Source: Pseudofrankia saprophytica
GTDB lineage: Bacteria; Actinomycetota; Actinomycetes; Frankiales; Frankiaceae
Reading direction: 5' to 3'
Assembly (NCBI RefSeq): GCF_000235425.2
Contig: NZ_KI912266.1
Location: 4,969,786-5,033,785, forward strand
Length of the DNA stretch: 64,000 nt
Shown here: positions 50,438-59,057 of the stretch, piece by piece
Layout: every line of letters begins with the position of its first letter
Position numbering within the stretch: the first letter of the stretch is position 1
Notes under the pieces: generated by a model
What the model was told of the DNA's origin: nothing
Databases searched by the model: none
Seen by the model: the letters and a program-made list of their open reading frames with translations, nothing else
Program-made: the position numbers and the translations under genes

Positions 50438-51606
50438 CGGACGCGGTAGAGGCGAGCGGCGTTGTCGTGCAGGATCTTGCGCAGCGTCGCCTCGGGCAGG
50501 TCTCCGAAGGAATTGTCCAGGAACTCGTTCGGAGCGACCGCCGTGCTGGCCGGCCCGGGCGACATGCTCGTCGGATGCGGGAAGTCGGTCTCGTAGAGGA
50601 TGTTGTCGGGGCCGAGCCGCTCGATGGCGTAGCGCGCGTTCTCGGCCTCGAACCAGAAGCAGCCGTAGATCTGCCGGCGGAAGTACTCGCTGGGCAGCAG
50701 CTCGTATTCCGGGTGTTCCTTGGCGACTCCGCAGTTCTTCCACTGCCAGTCCAGCGCGTCGAGCGCATAGGGGATCCAGCCGACCCCGCTCTCCACCGAC
50801 ACGAAGTCGAGATTCGGGAACCGATGGCAGATCCCCCCGCACACGAGCTGGGCGATCGTCCGGGCGTTGCTCATGAAGAACGAGACGCCGACGCTGGCGT
50901 AGTTCGCGTGCGGGCCGTTGTCCGGGTGCCCGCCCGCCATGGGTGAGAGGTCTCCGGACGCGATGTGGAAGTTGACCGGGAGGCCCATCTCCTCGGCCGC
51001 GGCCCACATGGGGTCCCAGTGCCGGTCCGTGAGGACCGGGAGACCGAAGTAGCCGGGGTCCTGGCTGAAGATGACGCCCCGGTGCCCCATGGCCCGGCAG
51101 CGCTCCATCTCCGCGATCGTCGCCGAGAGGTCCCAGAACGGCAGCGAGGCCACGGGAAGGTACCGGTCGGGGGCCACGCTCCCCCACTCGACCTGGAAGT
51201 CGTTGTACGCGCGCACGCACTCAAGCTGGAGCCCGGCGTCGCGCATCCCGAGGATCTTGCTGGCGTCGAACAGCGCGACGTTCGGGTAGAGCACCTGGGC
51301 ATGGATGCCGTAGGAGTCCATCCGCTCGAGGCGTAGTCGTGCGTCCCAGGTCACCGGGTCGATGTCCGCCCACCGCCGCGGGTGGTCCGGCGGGTACTCC
51401 CCCCACCCGGCCATGGCCGGATTGCCCACCGCGGCGAGTCGCTGGTCGCCGATGAACCAGGCCTCGTCGCCGGCCCGGTCGTCCCAGCGCACATGCGGCA
51501 CGTCCTGGGCCGATGCACTCGACACCCGGGAGGTCCACAGGTCGGGCGGTTCCACGACGTGCGTGTCGGCATCGATGACCGCGATACCGCGGATGACAGA
51601 AGGCAT
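50434..51606 (-). CDS. Amidohydrolase-family protein (ACMSD-like), copy 1
   Basis: 390 residues from ATG 51606. TIM barrel with N-terminal metal motif VIDADTHVVEPPDLW, VNFHIASGDLSP (His), ESGVGWIPYALDALDWQW and the late LYETDFPHPTSM (Asp-Phe-Pro-His). This subgroup (LigW/ACMSD-like) decarboxylates or hydrolyses small cyclic acids with a metal ion. About two thirds identical by eye to the protein coded at 62395-63576. First gene of the amidohydrolase-thiolase-OB operon; a TCATGAGGAAT site lies 86 bases upstream. Confidence 0.87.
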   Translation of the reverse strand: MPSVIRGIAVIDADTHVVEPPDLWTSRVSSASAQDVPHVRWDDRAGDEAWFIGDQRLAAVGNPAMAGWGEYPPDHPRRWADIDPVTWDARLRLERMDSYGIHAQVLYPNVALFDASKILGMRDAGLQLECVRAYNDFQVEWGSVAPDRYLPVASLPFWDLSATIAEMERCRAMGHRGVIFSQDPGYFGLPVLTDRHWDPMWAAAEEMGLPVNFHIASGDLSPMAGGHPDNGPHANYASVGVSFFMSNARTIAQLVCGGICHRFPNLDFVSVESGVGWIPYALDALDWQWKNCGVAKEHPEYELLPSEYFRRQIYGCFWFEAENARYAIERLGPDNILYETDFPHPTSMSPGPASTAVAPNEFLDNSFGDLPEATLRKILHDNAARLYRVR

Positions 51607-51691
51607 CGGAGCACCTCTCGCGTCGGCTCGGCCGGCCGGCCCCTCCCCCGGGACGAGCCGGCTGGCCGCGATCCACAACGAAGCTCATGAA

Positions 51692-51702
51692 TCATGAGGA
51701 AT
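51692..51702 (+). promoter_or_regulatory. Proposed regulon operator, site 1
   Basis: TCATGAGGAAT, upstream of the amidohydrolase-thiolase-OB operon (read leftwards). The left side (TGAATCATGA) only partly completes the palindrome seen at 63667-63680. Confidence 0.6.
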
Positions 51703-51705
51703 TTG

Positions 51706-52203
51706 TCAGAGTGCCGGCGGAGTCGACGGGAGGGTCGCGGGACCGCGGCCCCCGACCTCCGCCAGGTAGCCGGTGGAGTCGGTCCTGCGGTCTCCCCACC
51801 CGATCTCGAACACGAGCCTGCTGATCCGCCAGCCGTCGGAGCCACGCCGGAGCTGTAAGTGATACCGGCCGACGAGGATGTGCATCGTGCCCGGATTGCC
51901 GCCGAACTCCTGGTGGGAGGTGTGATAGACGAGCGCGTCGGCCACGTCGCCGTCGACGTCGACGTGGTACACGCTCAGCAGGTGGTGCTGGTACAAGGCG
52001 TCCCGCGTGAACTCGTCGATCCACTTCACGACGTTGTCACCGCCGACGATCGGGTCGGCGTTGCCGTACTGCGCCCACAGGTCGTCGGCGAGCACGGCGC
52101 GTATCCCGTCGTTGTCCCGGCGGTCGATGCACGACGCGTACCGGTAGATCGTGTCGGTGATCTCGGTGCGGTCGATGAGTGCCTGGATCGCGTTGTCAGC
52201 CAT
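51706..52203 (-). CDS. SnoaL-like (NTF2-fold) protein
   Basis: 165 residues from ATG 52203 with GGAGAGA upstream. The family pattern is IDRTEITDTIYRYASCIDRRD, IRAVLADDLWAQYGNADPIV, HHLLSVYHVDVDGDVADALVY and DGWRISRLVFEIGWG. SnoaL_4-type proteins are isomerases, dehydratases or ring-hydroxylating subunits in aromatic and steroid catabolism. Between the aldehyde dehydrogenase (63 bases upstream) and the operator; a catabolic role is likely but the reaction is not known. Confidence 0.82.
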   Translation of the reverse strand: MADNAIQALIDRTEITDTIYRYASCIDRRDNDGIRAVLADDLWAQYGNADPIVGGDNVVKWIDEFTRDALYQHHLLSVYHVDVDGDVADALVYHTSHQEFGGNPGTMHILVGRYHLQLRRGSDGWRISRLVFEIGWGDRRTDSTGYLAEVGGRGPATLPSTPPAL

Positions 52204-52265
52204 CAGTGTCTCTCCGTTTCCGTCCCGCGCCGGCTGCCCGCCGGGCGTGCCGAAGCAGCGAAAGG

Positions 52266-53765
52266 TCAGCCGTCTACCTTCATCCACACGCTCTTGACCT
52301 GGGTGAAGTCGTCGAGGGACGCGGCGCCGAGGGTCCGGCCGTGGCCGGACTGCTTCACCCCGCCGTAGGGCACGGTCGGGTGGACCATCTGGTAGGTGTT
52401 CACCCAGACCGTTCCCACCCGCAATGCGCGGCTGGCACGGTGCGCGAGGCCGAGGTCGTTGGTCCACACGCCGGCGGCCAGGCCGTATTCCGTGTCGTTC
52501 GCGATGGCGTAGGCCTCCTCCTCCGAGCCGAACGGCAGGACGCACATCACCGGCCCGAAGATCTCCTCCTGGGCGATCCGCATGTCGTTGCGCACGCCCG
52601 TGAACACCGTCGGCTCGTGGAAGAAACCCACCTCGCCGTACCGCTGCCCCCCGAGAGCCAGGTCGGCACCCTCGTCGCGGCCGACAGCGACGTACCGCTG
52701 GACCCGTTCCAGCTGCTCCGCGGAAACCAGCGGTCCCACCTCGGTGGCCGGGTCGAAGCCCGAGCCCAGCCGCAGCGCCCGTGAGCCGTCGAGGATCCGC
52801 TTGACGACCTCGTCGTGCACGCTCTCGTGCACCAGCACCCGAGAACCGGCGGTGCAGACCTGCCCCGAGGCCCCCCACACCCCGGCCATCGCCGTCGCGG
52901 CGGCGGCATCGAGATCGGCGTCGGGGAAGATGATGAACGGGCTCTTGCCACCGAGCTCGAGGCATACCCGCTTCACCCGCTTCGCCGCGGCGGCCTGGAT
53001 CGCGCTTCCGGTGGCCACCGAGCCGGTGAAGGAGATCGTGTCGACACCGCGGGCCTCGACCAGGGCGGCGCCGACGACCTCGCCGACCCCCTGGACGACG
53101 TTGAAGACGCCGGGCGGAATGCCCGCCTCGAGCGCCAGCTCCGCCATCAGGACCGCCGCCATCGGGGTCTGTTCCGCCGGCTTCAACACCACGGAGTTTC
53201 CCGCGCTGACGGCGGCGGCGACCATCGCGAAGACGGCCGTCGGCCCGTTCCACGGCGTGATGAGTCCCACCACGCCGATCGGCTCGCGGTGCTGGTAGAC
53301 GGCGAACTCGGACGGGACCGGCGGAATCGCGCCCTGCAGCTTGGACGGCCAGCCGGCGTAGTAGTCGATGCCGTCAACCGCGAACTGCACGATGAAGCCG
53401 GTGTACATCCGCAGCAGGCCGGCGTCGAGCACGTCGATCTCGGCGAACTCGGACCCACGTTCGGCCACGAGGGCCCCGAGCCGACGCAGCCGGCGCTCCT
53501 TCTCCAGTGGCGCCAGGTTGCGCCACCGGCCGTCGTCGAAGGCGGCCCGCGCGGAGGCGACCGCCCGGTCCACATCGGCCGCCGACCCGGCCGCCGCGAC
53601 GGCGATCTGGCTTCCGGTGGCGGGATCGATCACGGGCATGGTCGCCCCGTCCAGGGACGGCACGACCGCACCGTCGACGACGTGGCCGAACAGCGGACGG
53701 CGAAGGAGTCGAGCCGTCGTCTCCGAGATCGGGTAGGTGGCGGGGTCGGCCAGTGTGCTGCTCAT
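52266..53765 (-). CDS. Aldehyde dehydrogenase
   Basis: 499 residues, normal family length, from ATG 53765 behind GAGGTG. Catalytic Glu in VCLELGGKSPFIIF, catalytic Cys in GQVCTAGSRVL, NAD site FTGSVATGSAIQAAA, plus late EEIFGPVMCVLPF and NTYQMVHPTVPYGGVKQSGHG. It oxidises an aldehyde with NAD(P)+, probably the product of the neighbouring NDMA-type alcohol dehydrogenase. It follows the ABC importer genes on the same strand (30-base gap). Confidence 0.93.
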   Translation of the reverse strand: MSSTLADPATYPISETTARLLRRPLFGHVVDGAVVPSLDGATMPVIDPATGSQIAVAAAGSAADVDRAVASARAAFDDGRWRNLAPLEKERRLRRLGALVAERGSEFAEIDVLDAGLLRMYTGFIVQFAVDGIDYYAGWPSKLQGAIPPVPSEFAVYQHREPIGVVGLITPWNGPTAVFAMVAAAVSAGNSVVLKPAEQTPMAAVLMAELALEAGIPPGVFNVVQGVGEVVGAALVEARGVDTISFTGSVATGSAIQAAAAKRVKRVCLELGGKSPFIIFPDADLDAAAATAMAGVWGASGQVCTAGSRVLVHESVHDEVVKRILDGSRALRLGSGFDPATEVGPLVSAEQLERVQRYVAVGRDEGADLALGGQRYGEVGFFHEPTVFTGVRNDMRIAQEEIFGPVMCVLPFGSEEEAYAIANDTEYGLAAGVWTNDLGLAHRASRALRVGTVWVNTYQMVHPTVPYGGVKQSGHGRTLGAASLDDFTQVKSVWMKVDG

Positions 53766-53795
53766 CCGAATCACCTCAGTTCGATGGATGGATTG

Positions 53796-54899
53796 TCAGG
53801 ATGCCGGCTGCCTCGTGGCATCCGCGGCCGCGGCCGCCGCCTGGGTGCGGCGGCTGCGCCTGGTCTGGGATATCTGGCGGCTGGCGAGACCGACGGCGAC
53901 GAGCAGCGCCGCGCCCTGGAAGAGCGGCTGGATCCAGAATGTCCCCGGTCCGAAGGACAGCTGCAGGCCCTTGACGCCGAAGGCGAGGGCGAAATAGGCG
54001 ACGAGGGTGCCCCAGACGTTGGGACGGCCGGAGAACTGCGAGGCGCCGAAGAACACGGCGGCCAGCGCCGGGAACAGCAGTCCCGGGCCTGCCTGCTCGC
54101 TGTAGGCGCCGACCCGCATCGCGTAGATGATGCCGGCGATCGCGGCTATTCCGCCGGACGCCGCCAGCGACCCGTAGGTGAGCCTGGTGGTCGGCAGACC
54201 GGCCAGGCGGGCCGCTTCGGGGTTGCTCCCGACCGCGAACAGGTAGCGCCCCACCGGTGTGTGTTCGAGCACGAACCAGATGACCGCGGCCAGCACGAGC
54301 AGGTACAACACGACGATCGGCACACCGAGGACAATCTTTCCCCCGAGCTGTCCGAACCTGTCGGAGAAGGCACCAGTGATCTGCCGGTTGTTCGAGACCT
54401 TCAGCGTGACGGCACTGAGGACCTGGCTGACGCCGAGAGTGGCGATCAGCGAGTTGACGCGGAACTTCACGATGATGAGACCGCTGACGAGGCCGATCAG
54501 GCAGCAGAGGACCACCGTGCCCACCGCGACGAGGCCGATGGGGATGTCGGTGTTCGCGCCGAACCAGTTCATCATGACGAGAGACGTACCCATCATCGCC
54601 CCGACCGACAGGTCGTACGTCCCGGCGGCGAGGGGGATGAGGAACGCCAGGGCAACGACCGCGGTGACCACCCCCTCGCTGAAGGTGATGCGGAAGGTGC
54701 TGGCGGTCAGGAAGAGATCGGGTTTCAGCGCCCCGAAGACGATGACGAAGAAGGCCAGCAGAAACAGCGCGCTGTAACGCCCCAGCACCGCGCTGATCGG
54801 TTGGCGGAACCGCGGTACTGATTGCGCGCCGGCGTGCCCGGCGCTGTCGTCGCTGTGTCCGCCGTCAGCTTTGGGGCGGACGCTGGCCTGGGTTGACAT
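53796..54899 (-). CDS. ABC importer permease (CUT2/RbsC type)
   Basis: 367 residues, about ten membrane helices. The family signature is seen in LIPLAAGTYDLSVGAMMGTSL (usual G-x-DLSVG) and in YLFAVGSNPEAARLAGLP. A charged N-terminus of about 45 residues and an Arg/Ala tail flank it. It forms the membrane pore with the RbsA-like ATPase upstream. Only one permease gene is present, as is normal for CUT2 systems that work as homodimers. Confidence 0.9.
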   Translation of the reverse strand: MSTQASVRPKADGGHSDDSAGHAGAQSVPRFRQPISAVLGRYSALFLLAFFVIVFGALKPDLFLTASTFRITFSEGVVTAVVALAFLIPLAAGTYDLSVGAMMGTSLVMMNWFGANTDIPIGLVAVGTVVLCCLIGLVSGLIIVKFRVNSLIATLGVSQVLSAVTLKVSNNRQITGAFSDRFGQLGGKIVLGVPIVVLYLLVLAAVIWFVLEHTPVGRYLFAVGSNPEAARLAGLPTTRLTYGSLAASGGIAAIAGIIYAMRVGAYSEQAGPGLLFPALAAVFFGASQFSGRPNVWGTLVAYFALAFGVKGLQLSFGPGTFWIQPLFQGAALLVAVGLASRQISQTRRSRRTQAAAAAADATRQPAS

Positions 54900-54989
54900 G
54901 GGCCTACCTCGGAGACTGGATGGCAGGATCTGAACGACGGGGATCTGAACGGCGGAGGTGGTGCTGGGCGGCGACGAGGTCCGGACGCG

Positions 54990-56504
54990 TCATGCCGCGG
55001 TCGCCGCTACCTGGGCAAGGTCGATGGCTTCCGGACTGAGGTCGCGGCCGCGGCGGATCTCCCGAGCCACCCGCCCGTGGCTCATGACGAGCACCCGGTC
55101 ACAGAGGCGGGCAAGTTCGGCGCTGTCCGTCGAGACCAGGAGGACCGCCAGGCCGGACTCCGTGCTGCGCTCGATGATCTGGTGCACGGCGTCCCGCGCC
55201 TTGATGTCGATGCCCGCGGTCGGGTCGTCCAGGACGAGCGCCTTCGGTTCCAGTCGCAGCGCCCGGGCGACGAGCACCTTCTGCTGGTTCCCACCCGACA
55301 GACTGGTGATCGGGACGTCGGCACCGCGGGTCACGATGCCGAGCTCCTCGATCCACCCCTGTACCTCGCGACGCTCGGATCGAGCGTCGATCCGGCCGCG
55401 GCGCACATGGCGCCGCAGGGATCCCACGGTCAGGTTGTGGCGGACCGTCATCGACGGGAACGTGCCGTACCGTGCCCGCTCGCCCGGCACGAACGCCAGG
55501 CCCGCGGCCAACGCGGCCGCCGGGGCCGCCGGCGCGACGGCGGCCCCGTCGACGAGCACGCCCCCGGTACGGGGCAGCCGGCCGCTCACCATCGCCCCGA
55601 GTGCCTCACGCCCGGATCCCGTGAGGCCGGCGATCCCGACGATCTCACCCCGCCGGACCGTGACCGACACCGACCGGACCGTTCCTCCGGCGACCCCGTC
55701 GAGGTGGAGAACACCCGGCTCGGTCGAGGCCACCGTCTCGTCACGCCCGGTCGATATCGTCAGGTCGTGGCCGACGATCAGCCTCGTCAGGCCGTCGTGG
55801 TCAACGCCCGCCCCGGCGGTCGAGGTAACCCTGCGCCCGTCTCGCAGCACCGTGATCTGGTCGGCGACGTCCAGGACCTCGTCGAGGTGATGGGACACGA
55901 GCAGGATGCTGTTGCCGGCCGCCCGCAGCCGCCTGATCGTGGCCAGGAGGCGCTCCACCTCGTCCGCGGGCAGGGACGCGGTGGGCTCGTCGAGCACCAG
56001 CACCGCTCTGCCCAGGGCGGGGTCGGGCAGCGCCCGGGCGATCGCGACTCCGGTGCGGTCCGCCAGTCCCAGCTCTCCGACCGGCCGGCGCACGTCGGTC
56101 TCCAGGCCCACCCGCGCCAGCATCTGCCCGGCCAGCAGCCGGGCCTCCCGCCAGCGAATACGTCCCGGGAAGGCCCTTGGATAGGGCCTCGTCAGCATCA
56201 GGTTCTCGACGATGCTGAGCTCCAGTACCAGGCCGAGGTCCTGGTGGACGAAGCGGATCCCCCCGTCGTGCGCCGCCGATGCCGACCCGAGCTGCAACGG
56301 CCGGCCGGCCACCGACGCCGAGGCTCCCGGATCCGGCTGGTGGTAGCCCGCCAGAACCTTGATCAGGGTTGACTTGCCGGAGCCGTTCTGCCCGACGAGG
56401 GCGTGCACCTCCGCCTCGCCGAGGACGAGGTCCACCCGGTCCAGTACCACCTGACCGGAAAACGTCTTGGACAGGTTGCGGATCTCTAGGGCTGGCTCAT
56501 TCAT
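54990..56504 (-). CDS. ABC importer ATPase with two domains (RbsA type)
   Basis: 504 residues from ATG 56504 with GGAG upstream. Domain 1: Walker A GQNGSGKST, Walker B AVLVLDEPTASL. Domain 2: degenerate Walker A GLTGSGREALG, good signature ITSLSGGNQQKVLVARAL, Walker B ALVLDDPTAGID. The signature of domain 1 is degraded (ELGLADRTGVAIARAL rather than LSxGQ), so only one composite ATP site looks active, as is usual for this family. Confidence 0.92.
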   Translation of the reverse strand: MNEPALEIRNLSKTFSGQVVLDRVDLVLGEAEVHALVGQNGSGKSTLIKVLAGYHQPDPGASASVAGRPLQLGSASAAHDGGIRFVHQDLGLVLELSIVENLMLTRPYPRAFPGRIRWREARLLAGQMLARVGLETDVRRPVGELGLADRTGVAIARALPDPALGRAVLVLDEPTASLPADEVERLLATIRRLRAAGNSILLVSHHLDEVLDVADQITVLRDGRRVTSTAGAGVDHDGLTRLIVGHDLTISTGRDETVASTEPGVLHLDGVAGGTVRSVSVTVRRGEIVGIAGLTGSGREALGAMVSGRLPRTGGVLVDGAAVAPAAPAAALAAGLAFVPGERARYGTFPSMTVRHNLTVGSLRRHVRRGRIDARSERREVQGWIEELGIVTRGADVPITSLSGGNQQKVLVARALRLEPKALVLDDPTAGIDIKARDAVHQIIERSTESGLAVLLVSTDSAELARLCDRVLVMSHGRVAREIRRGRDLSPEAIDLAQVAATAA

Positions 56505-56622
56505 CCGTTCTCCTACGACACGGCCACGACGGCACCGGAAACCGGCCCATCGGGGAGCCGGTGGGATCCGCCGGCGGCGCAAAAGTGCTTCGACCCCGCG
56601 CCGCCGGCGGAAAGGACTCCGG

Positions 56623-57771
56623 TCAGACGCCCCACAGCTTCTTGAGTGTGTCCTTGAAACCTTCCGGCCCAGGCCAGCCGTGCTCTAGGCCCACGAGATC
56701 CTTCGCCAGCTCCGGTGAGTCCACGAGGTAGAACGGCGGCACGGCGGCCGCGCGCTCGTCCTTGAGCGACCACTTGTTGACCGAGAGCCGGGCCATCTGG
56801 TCCGTCATGGTCCACATGGCGAACTCCTCCGGAAGCGCGCTCCACGCCGCCGAGGTACCTTTCGCCACCTCGGCGAACTGCGGCTGGTTCCCCTGCGTAC
56901 CGACCAGCTTCACCCTGTCGGTCAATCCGGCCGCCTTCAGCGCGGCGGGCACCCCGCCCTCAAGTCCGTTGTAGGTGAAGTAGACGTAGTTGATGTCGGG
57001 GTGCGCCTGCAGGTAGGAGGTGACGTTCTGCGGGACGGCGCCGCCGGCGAGGTCGTTGACCGTGACTTCCAGCTTGTCCAGCTTGCAGCCTGCGCAGTTC
57101 TTGCCCAGCTCCGCCTTGACCGCGTCCACCTGGGCGGTCAAGATCGGGTAGGAGGGGATTGTCACCGCCAGGATCTTCGCCGACCCGCCAGAGTCCACCG
57201 TCATCCAGTCCGCCATCGCCTGGCCATAGACGTTGGACGCGGTCGCGTCGTAGCAGTCCGAGTAGAGGTTGTTCTCCGGGCCTTGCGGCACGTCGGTGTT
57301 GTAGCACTGGAAGAGTGGGATCCCCGCGGACTTCGCCTCGTCCATCTGCGGCTTGTAGAGGGCGATCGGGATTCCGGTGATGCTGATGTAGTCAACCTTG
57401 GCGTCGATCGCCTGCTGGATGGCCGCGCCGAAGTCGCCGCCACTCGCGCTGAACGTCACCAGATCCCAGCCCAGCGCGCCGGTGGCGTCCTTCATGAACC
57501 CGGCGAGAGTCGCGCAGTTCGGGTCCGCGCACTGGATGAAGGCCACCTTCTTCTTCGGCGGCACCGCACCCAGCGGCTCGTCCTGCACGATGCTGGTCGG
57601 CACGGACGAGTACTTGTCCGCGACGGCCTGCGCCGCCGCCACGTTGGCGGAGGCCGCGCCCGATGCACTGGCGCCGCCCCCGTCGGACGAGTCAGAGCTC
57701 CCACACGCCGCCAGCACGGCGACGAGTAATCCGGCGACCAACGCGGTCGCGCGTCGAGCGGAAGTGCGCAT
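56623..57771 (-). CDS. Substrate-binding lipoprotein of the CUT2 importer
   Basis: 382 residues. Signal peptide TALVAGLLVAVLAAC with lipobox LAAC-G, then a Gly/Ser/Asp linker and a type-1 periplasmic binding fold (VAFIQCADPNCATLAGFMKD, DAKVDYISITGIPIALYKPQ, HPDINYVYFTYNG, KLVGTQGNQPQFAEV). The pocket contents suggest a small, perhaps non-sugar ligand: similar proteins occur in alcohol, sterol and aromatic catabolic clusters. First gene of the importer operon. Confidence 0.9.
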   Translation of the reverse strand: MRTSARRATALVAGLLVAVLAACGSSDSSDGGGASASGAASANVAAAQAVADKYSSVPTSIVQDEPLGAVPPKKKVAFIQCADPNCATLAGFMKDATGALGWDLVTFSASGGDFGAAIQQAIDAKVDYISITGIPIALYKPQMDEAKSAGIPLFQCYNTDVPQGPENNLYSDCYDATASNVYGQAMADWMTVDSGGSAKILAVTIPSYPILTAQVDAVKAELGKNCAGCKLDKLEVTVNDLAGGAVPQNVTSYLQAHPDINYVYFTYNGLEGGVPAALKAAGLTDRVKLVGTQGNQPQFAEVAKGTSAAWSALPEEFAMWTMTDQMARLSVNKWSLKDERAAAVPPFYLVDSPELAKDLVGLEHGWPGPEGFKDTLKKLWGV

Positions 57772-57929
57772 GCTGTAACCCCCAGTGTTGCACTGTTACC
57801 GGAACGTCGTTGGAAGTGTGGTCACCGGGTCATCGTCGTTGCTCACCGTTATCGTTTGGGCCCCCGCAGCCGCGGCAAGGGGGGCCCGTCCACCGACGGG
57901 GGCTGCGCGTCCCGTCCCGGCGGCTCCGG

Positions 57930-57947
57930 CCGTGACCCAGGTCACGG
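57930..57947. promoter_or_regulatory. CRP/GlxR-like palindrome
   Basis: CCGTGACC-CA-GGTCACGG is a perfect 8-bp inverted repeat and contains GTGA-N6-TCAC, the consensus of CRP-family activators such as GlxR. It lies between the importer operon and the LLM gene, 13 bases from the first TCATGAGGAAT site. Confidence 0.55.
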
Positions 57948-57959
57948 ACACCATAAACA

Positions 57960-58014
57960 TCATGAGGAATCATGGCAAGGGGTCCAAGCAAGCTCTTGCG
58001 ACGATTCCTCATGA
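57960..58014. promoter_or_regulatory. Proposed regulon operators, sites 2 and 3
   Basis: TCATGAGGAAT (57960-57970) and its exact inverse ATTCCTCATGA (58004-58014) face each other across 33 bases, between the divergent importer operon and the LLM gene. Each would serve one promoter. Confidence 0.65.
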
Positions 58015-58030
58015 CGTTTAAGGTGCCGGC

Positions 58031-58060
58031 GTGAGCTTCGACACGGTAGCAATCCGGTGA
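58031..58060 (+). CDS. Possible nine-codon leader peptide
   Basis: GTG 58031, with AAGGTG five bases before it, opens VSFDTVAIR and stops at TGA 58058-58060. This stop overlaps the LLM start (GTGA). The LLM gene itself has no Shine-Dalgarno, so translation of the leader may be needed to load ribosomes by coupling. Confidence 0.45.
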   Translation: MSFDTVAIR

Positions 58061-58944
58061 GCATCGGCCTGACGGTGTACGGCCTGCACCCCCGGGACCT
58101 GCTGGACCTGGCCGTTGCCGCCGACGAGCTCGGCTTCGACGCGATCTGGCTGGGCGAGCACGTCGTGCTGCCCTGGGGGTACTCGAGCGAGCACCCGACC
58201 AACGACGAGACCACCCCTCAGCACATCGCCGGACCGATCATCGACACGGCCACGGAGCTGGTGGCCCCGCTGCCGGCCCTGGCCGCGGCCGCGGCGGTCA
58301 CGACGAGCCTGAAGCTGGCGACGGGCATCTACCTCCTTCCGCTACGGCATCCACTCGTCACCGCCCGCGCGGTGCACACGGTGCACGAGATCTCCGGGGG
58401 CAGGTTGATGCTGGGGGTCGGGTCGGGCTGGCTGCGGGAGGAGTTCGACGCGCTCGGGGTCCCGTTCCAGGGCCGCACGGCCGCCCTCGAGGAGGCGCTG
58501 GGAGTCCTCCGGTCGGCCTTCGCGGGCGGGCCGTTCGACAGCCCCGGCCCCCGCTTCCCCTTCGGCCGGGTCCAGGTCAGCCCAGAGCCGGTGGACGTCC
58601 CACTGGTGCTCGGCGGCAACTCGGAGAAGGCGCTGCGGCGGGCCGTCCGGCTCGGGGACGCGTGGTTCAGCTCGGGCACCCCGTCCTTCGAGGACGCGGT
58701 ACGCCTGCGTGACCGCATCGCGCAGCTGTGCGCCGAGCAGGGCCGCGACCCGCTGCGCTGCTACTTCCGTACCGAGAAATGGGACGCCGAGACGATCGGC
58801 CGCTACCACGCCGAGGGAATAACCGATCTCGTCATCTGGGCCGACCAGGTGTGGCCATCAGGAGACCTCGCGGAGAAACGGCGCAGCCTGTCCCGGGCGG
58901 CCGAACAGCTCGGACTGGAACCTCCGACCAGCACCCTTGACTAG
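58057..58944 (+). CDS. LLM-class F420-dependent oxidoreductase
   Basis: 295 residues from GTG 58057. Luciferase-like barrel: IGLTVYGLHPRDLLDLAVAADELGFDAIWLGEHV, LKLATGIYLLPLRHPL, GRLMLGVGSGWLREEFDALGVPF and VPLVLGGNSEKALRRAVRLGDAWF. The overall pattern matches TIGR03619-type F420 enzymes. Start is coupled to the nine-codon leader and the promoter lies beside the proposed operators. Followed by the alcohol dehydrogenase gene after 113 bases. Confidence 0.88.
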   Translation: MSIGLTVYGLHPRDLLDLAVAADELGFDAIWLGEHVVLPWGYSSEHPTNDETTPQHIAGPIIDTATELVAPLPALAAAAAVTTSLKLATGIYLLPLRHPLVTARAVHTVHEISGGRLMLGVGSGWLREEFDALGVPFQGRTAALEEALGVLRSAFAGGPFDSPGPRFPFGRVQVSPEPVDVPLVLGGNSEKALRRAVRLGDAWFSSGTPSFEDAVRLRDRIAQLCAEQGRDPLRCYFRTEKWDAETIGRYHAEGITDLVIWADQVWPSGDLAEKRRSLSRAAEQLGLEPPTSTLD

Positions 58945-59057
58945 AACGCAGCCGTCCGCGACACGTCACGAGGGACCGACGGGGGGACCTACAGGGAACC
59001 CCACACGGGACTCACGAGAAGTAGTGACGAGAAGACCGACGAGAGGACGGCGTCCGG

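Noticed and set aside
49229-51220. A 663-codon thiolase with a long N-terminal extension
   Set aside because: The extension is an out-of-frame reading of the amidohydrolase gene; the thiolase starts at 50437 with an ATGA overlap.
57785-57925. GC-rich inverted stretches (GCAGCC/GGCTGC) that could suggest a riboswitch
   Set aside because: The arms are short and imperfect and no known riboswitch core could be recognised.
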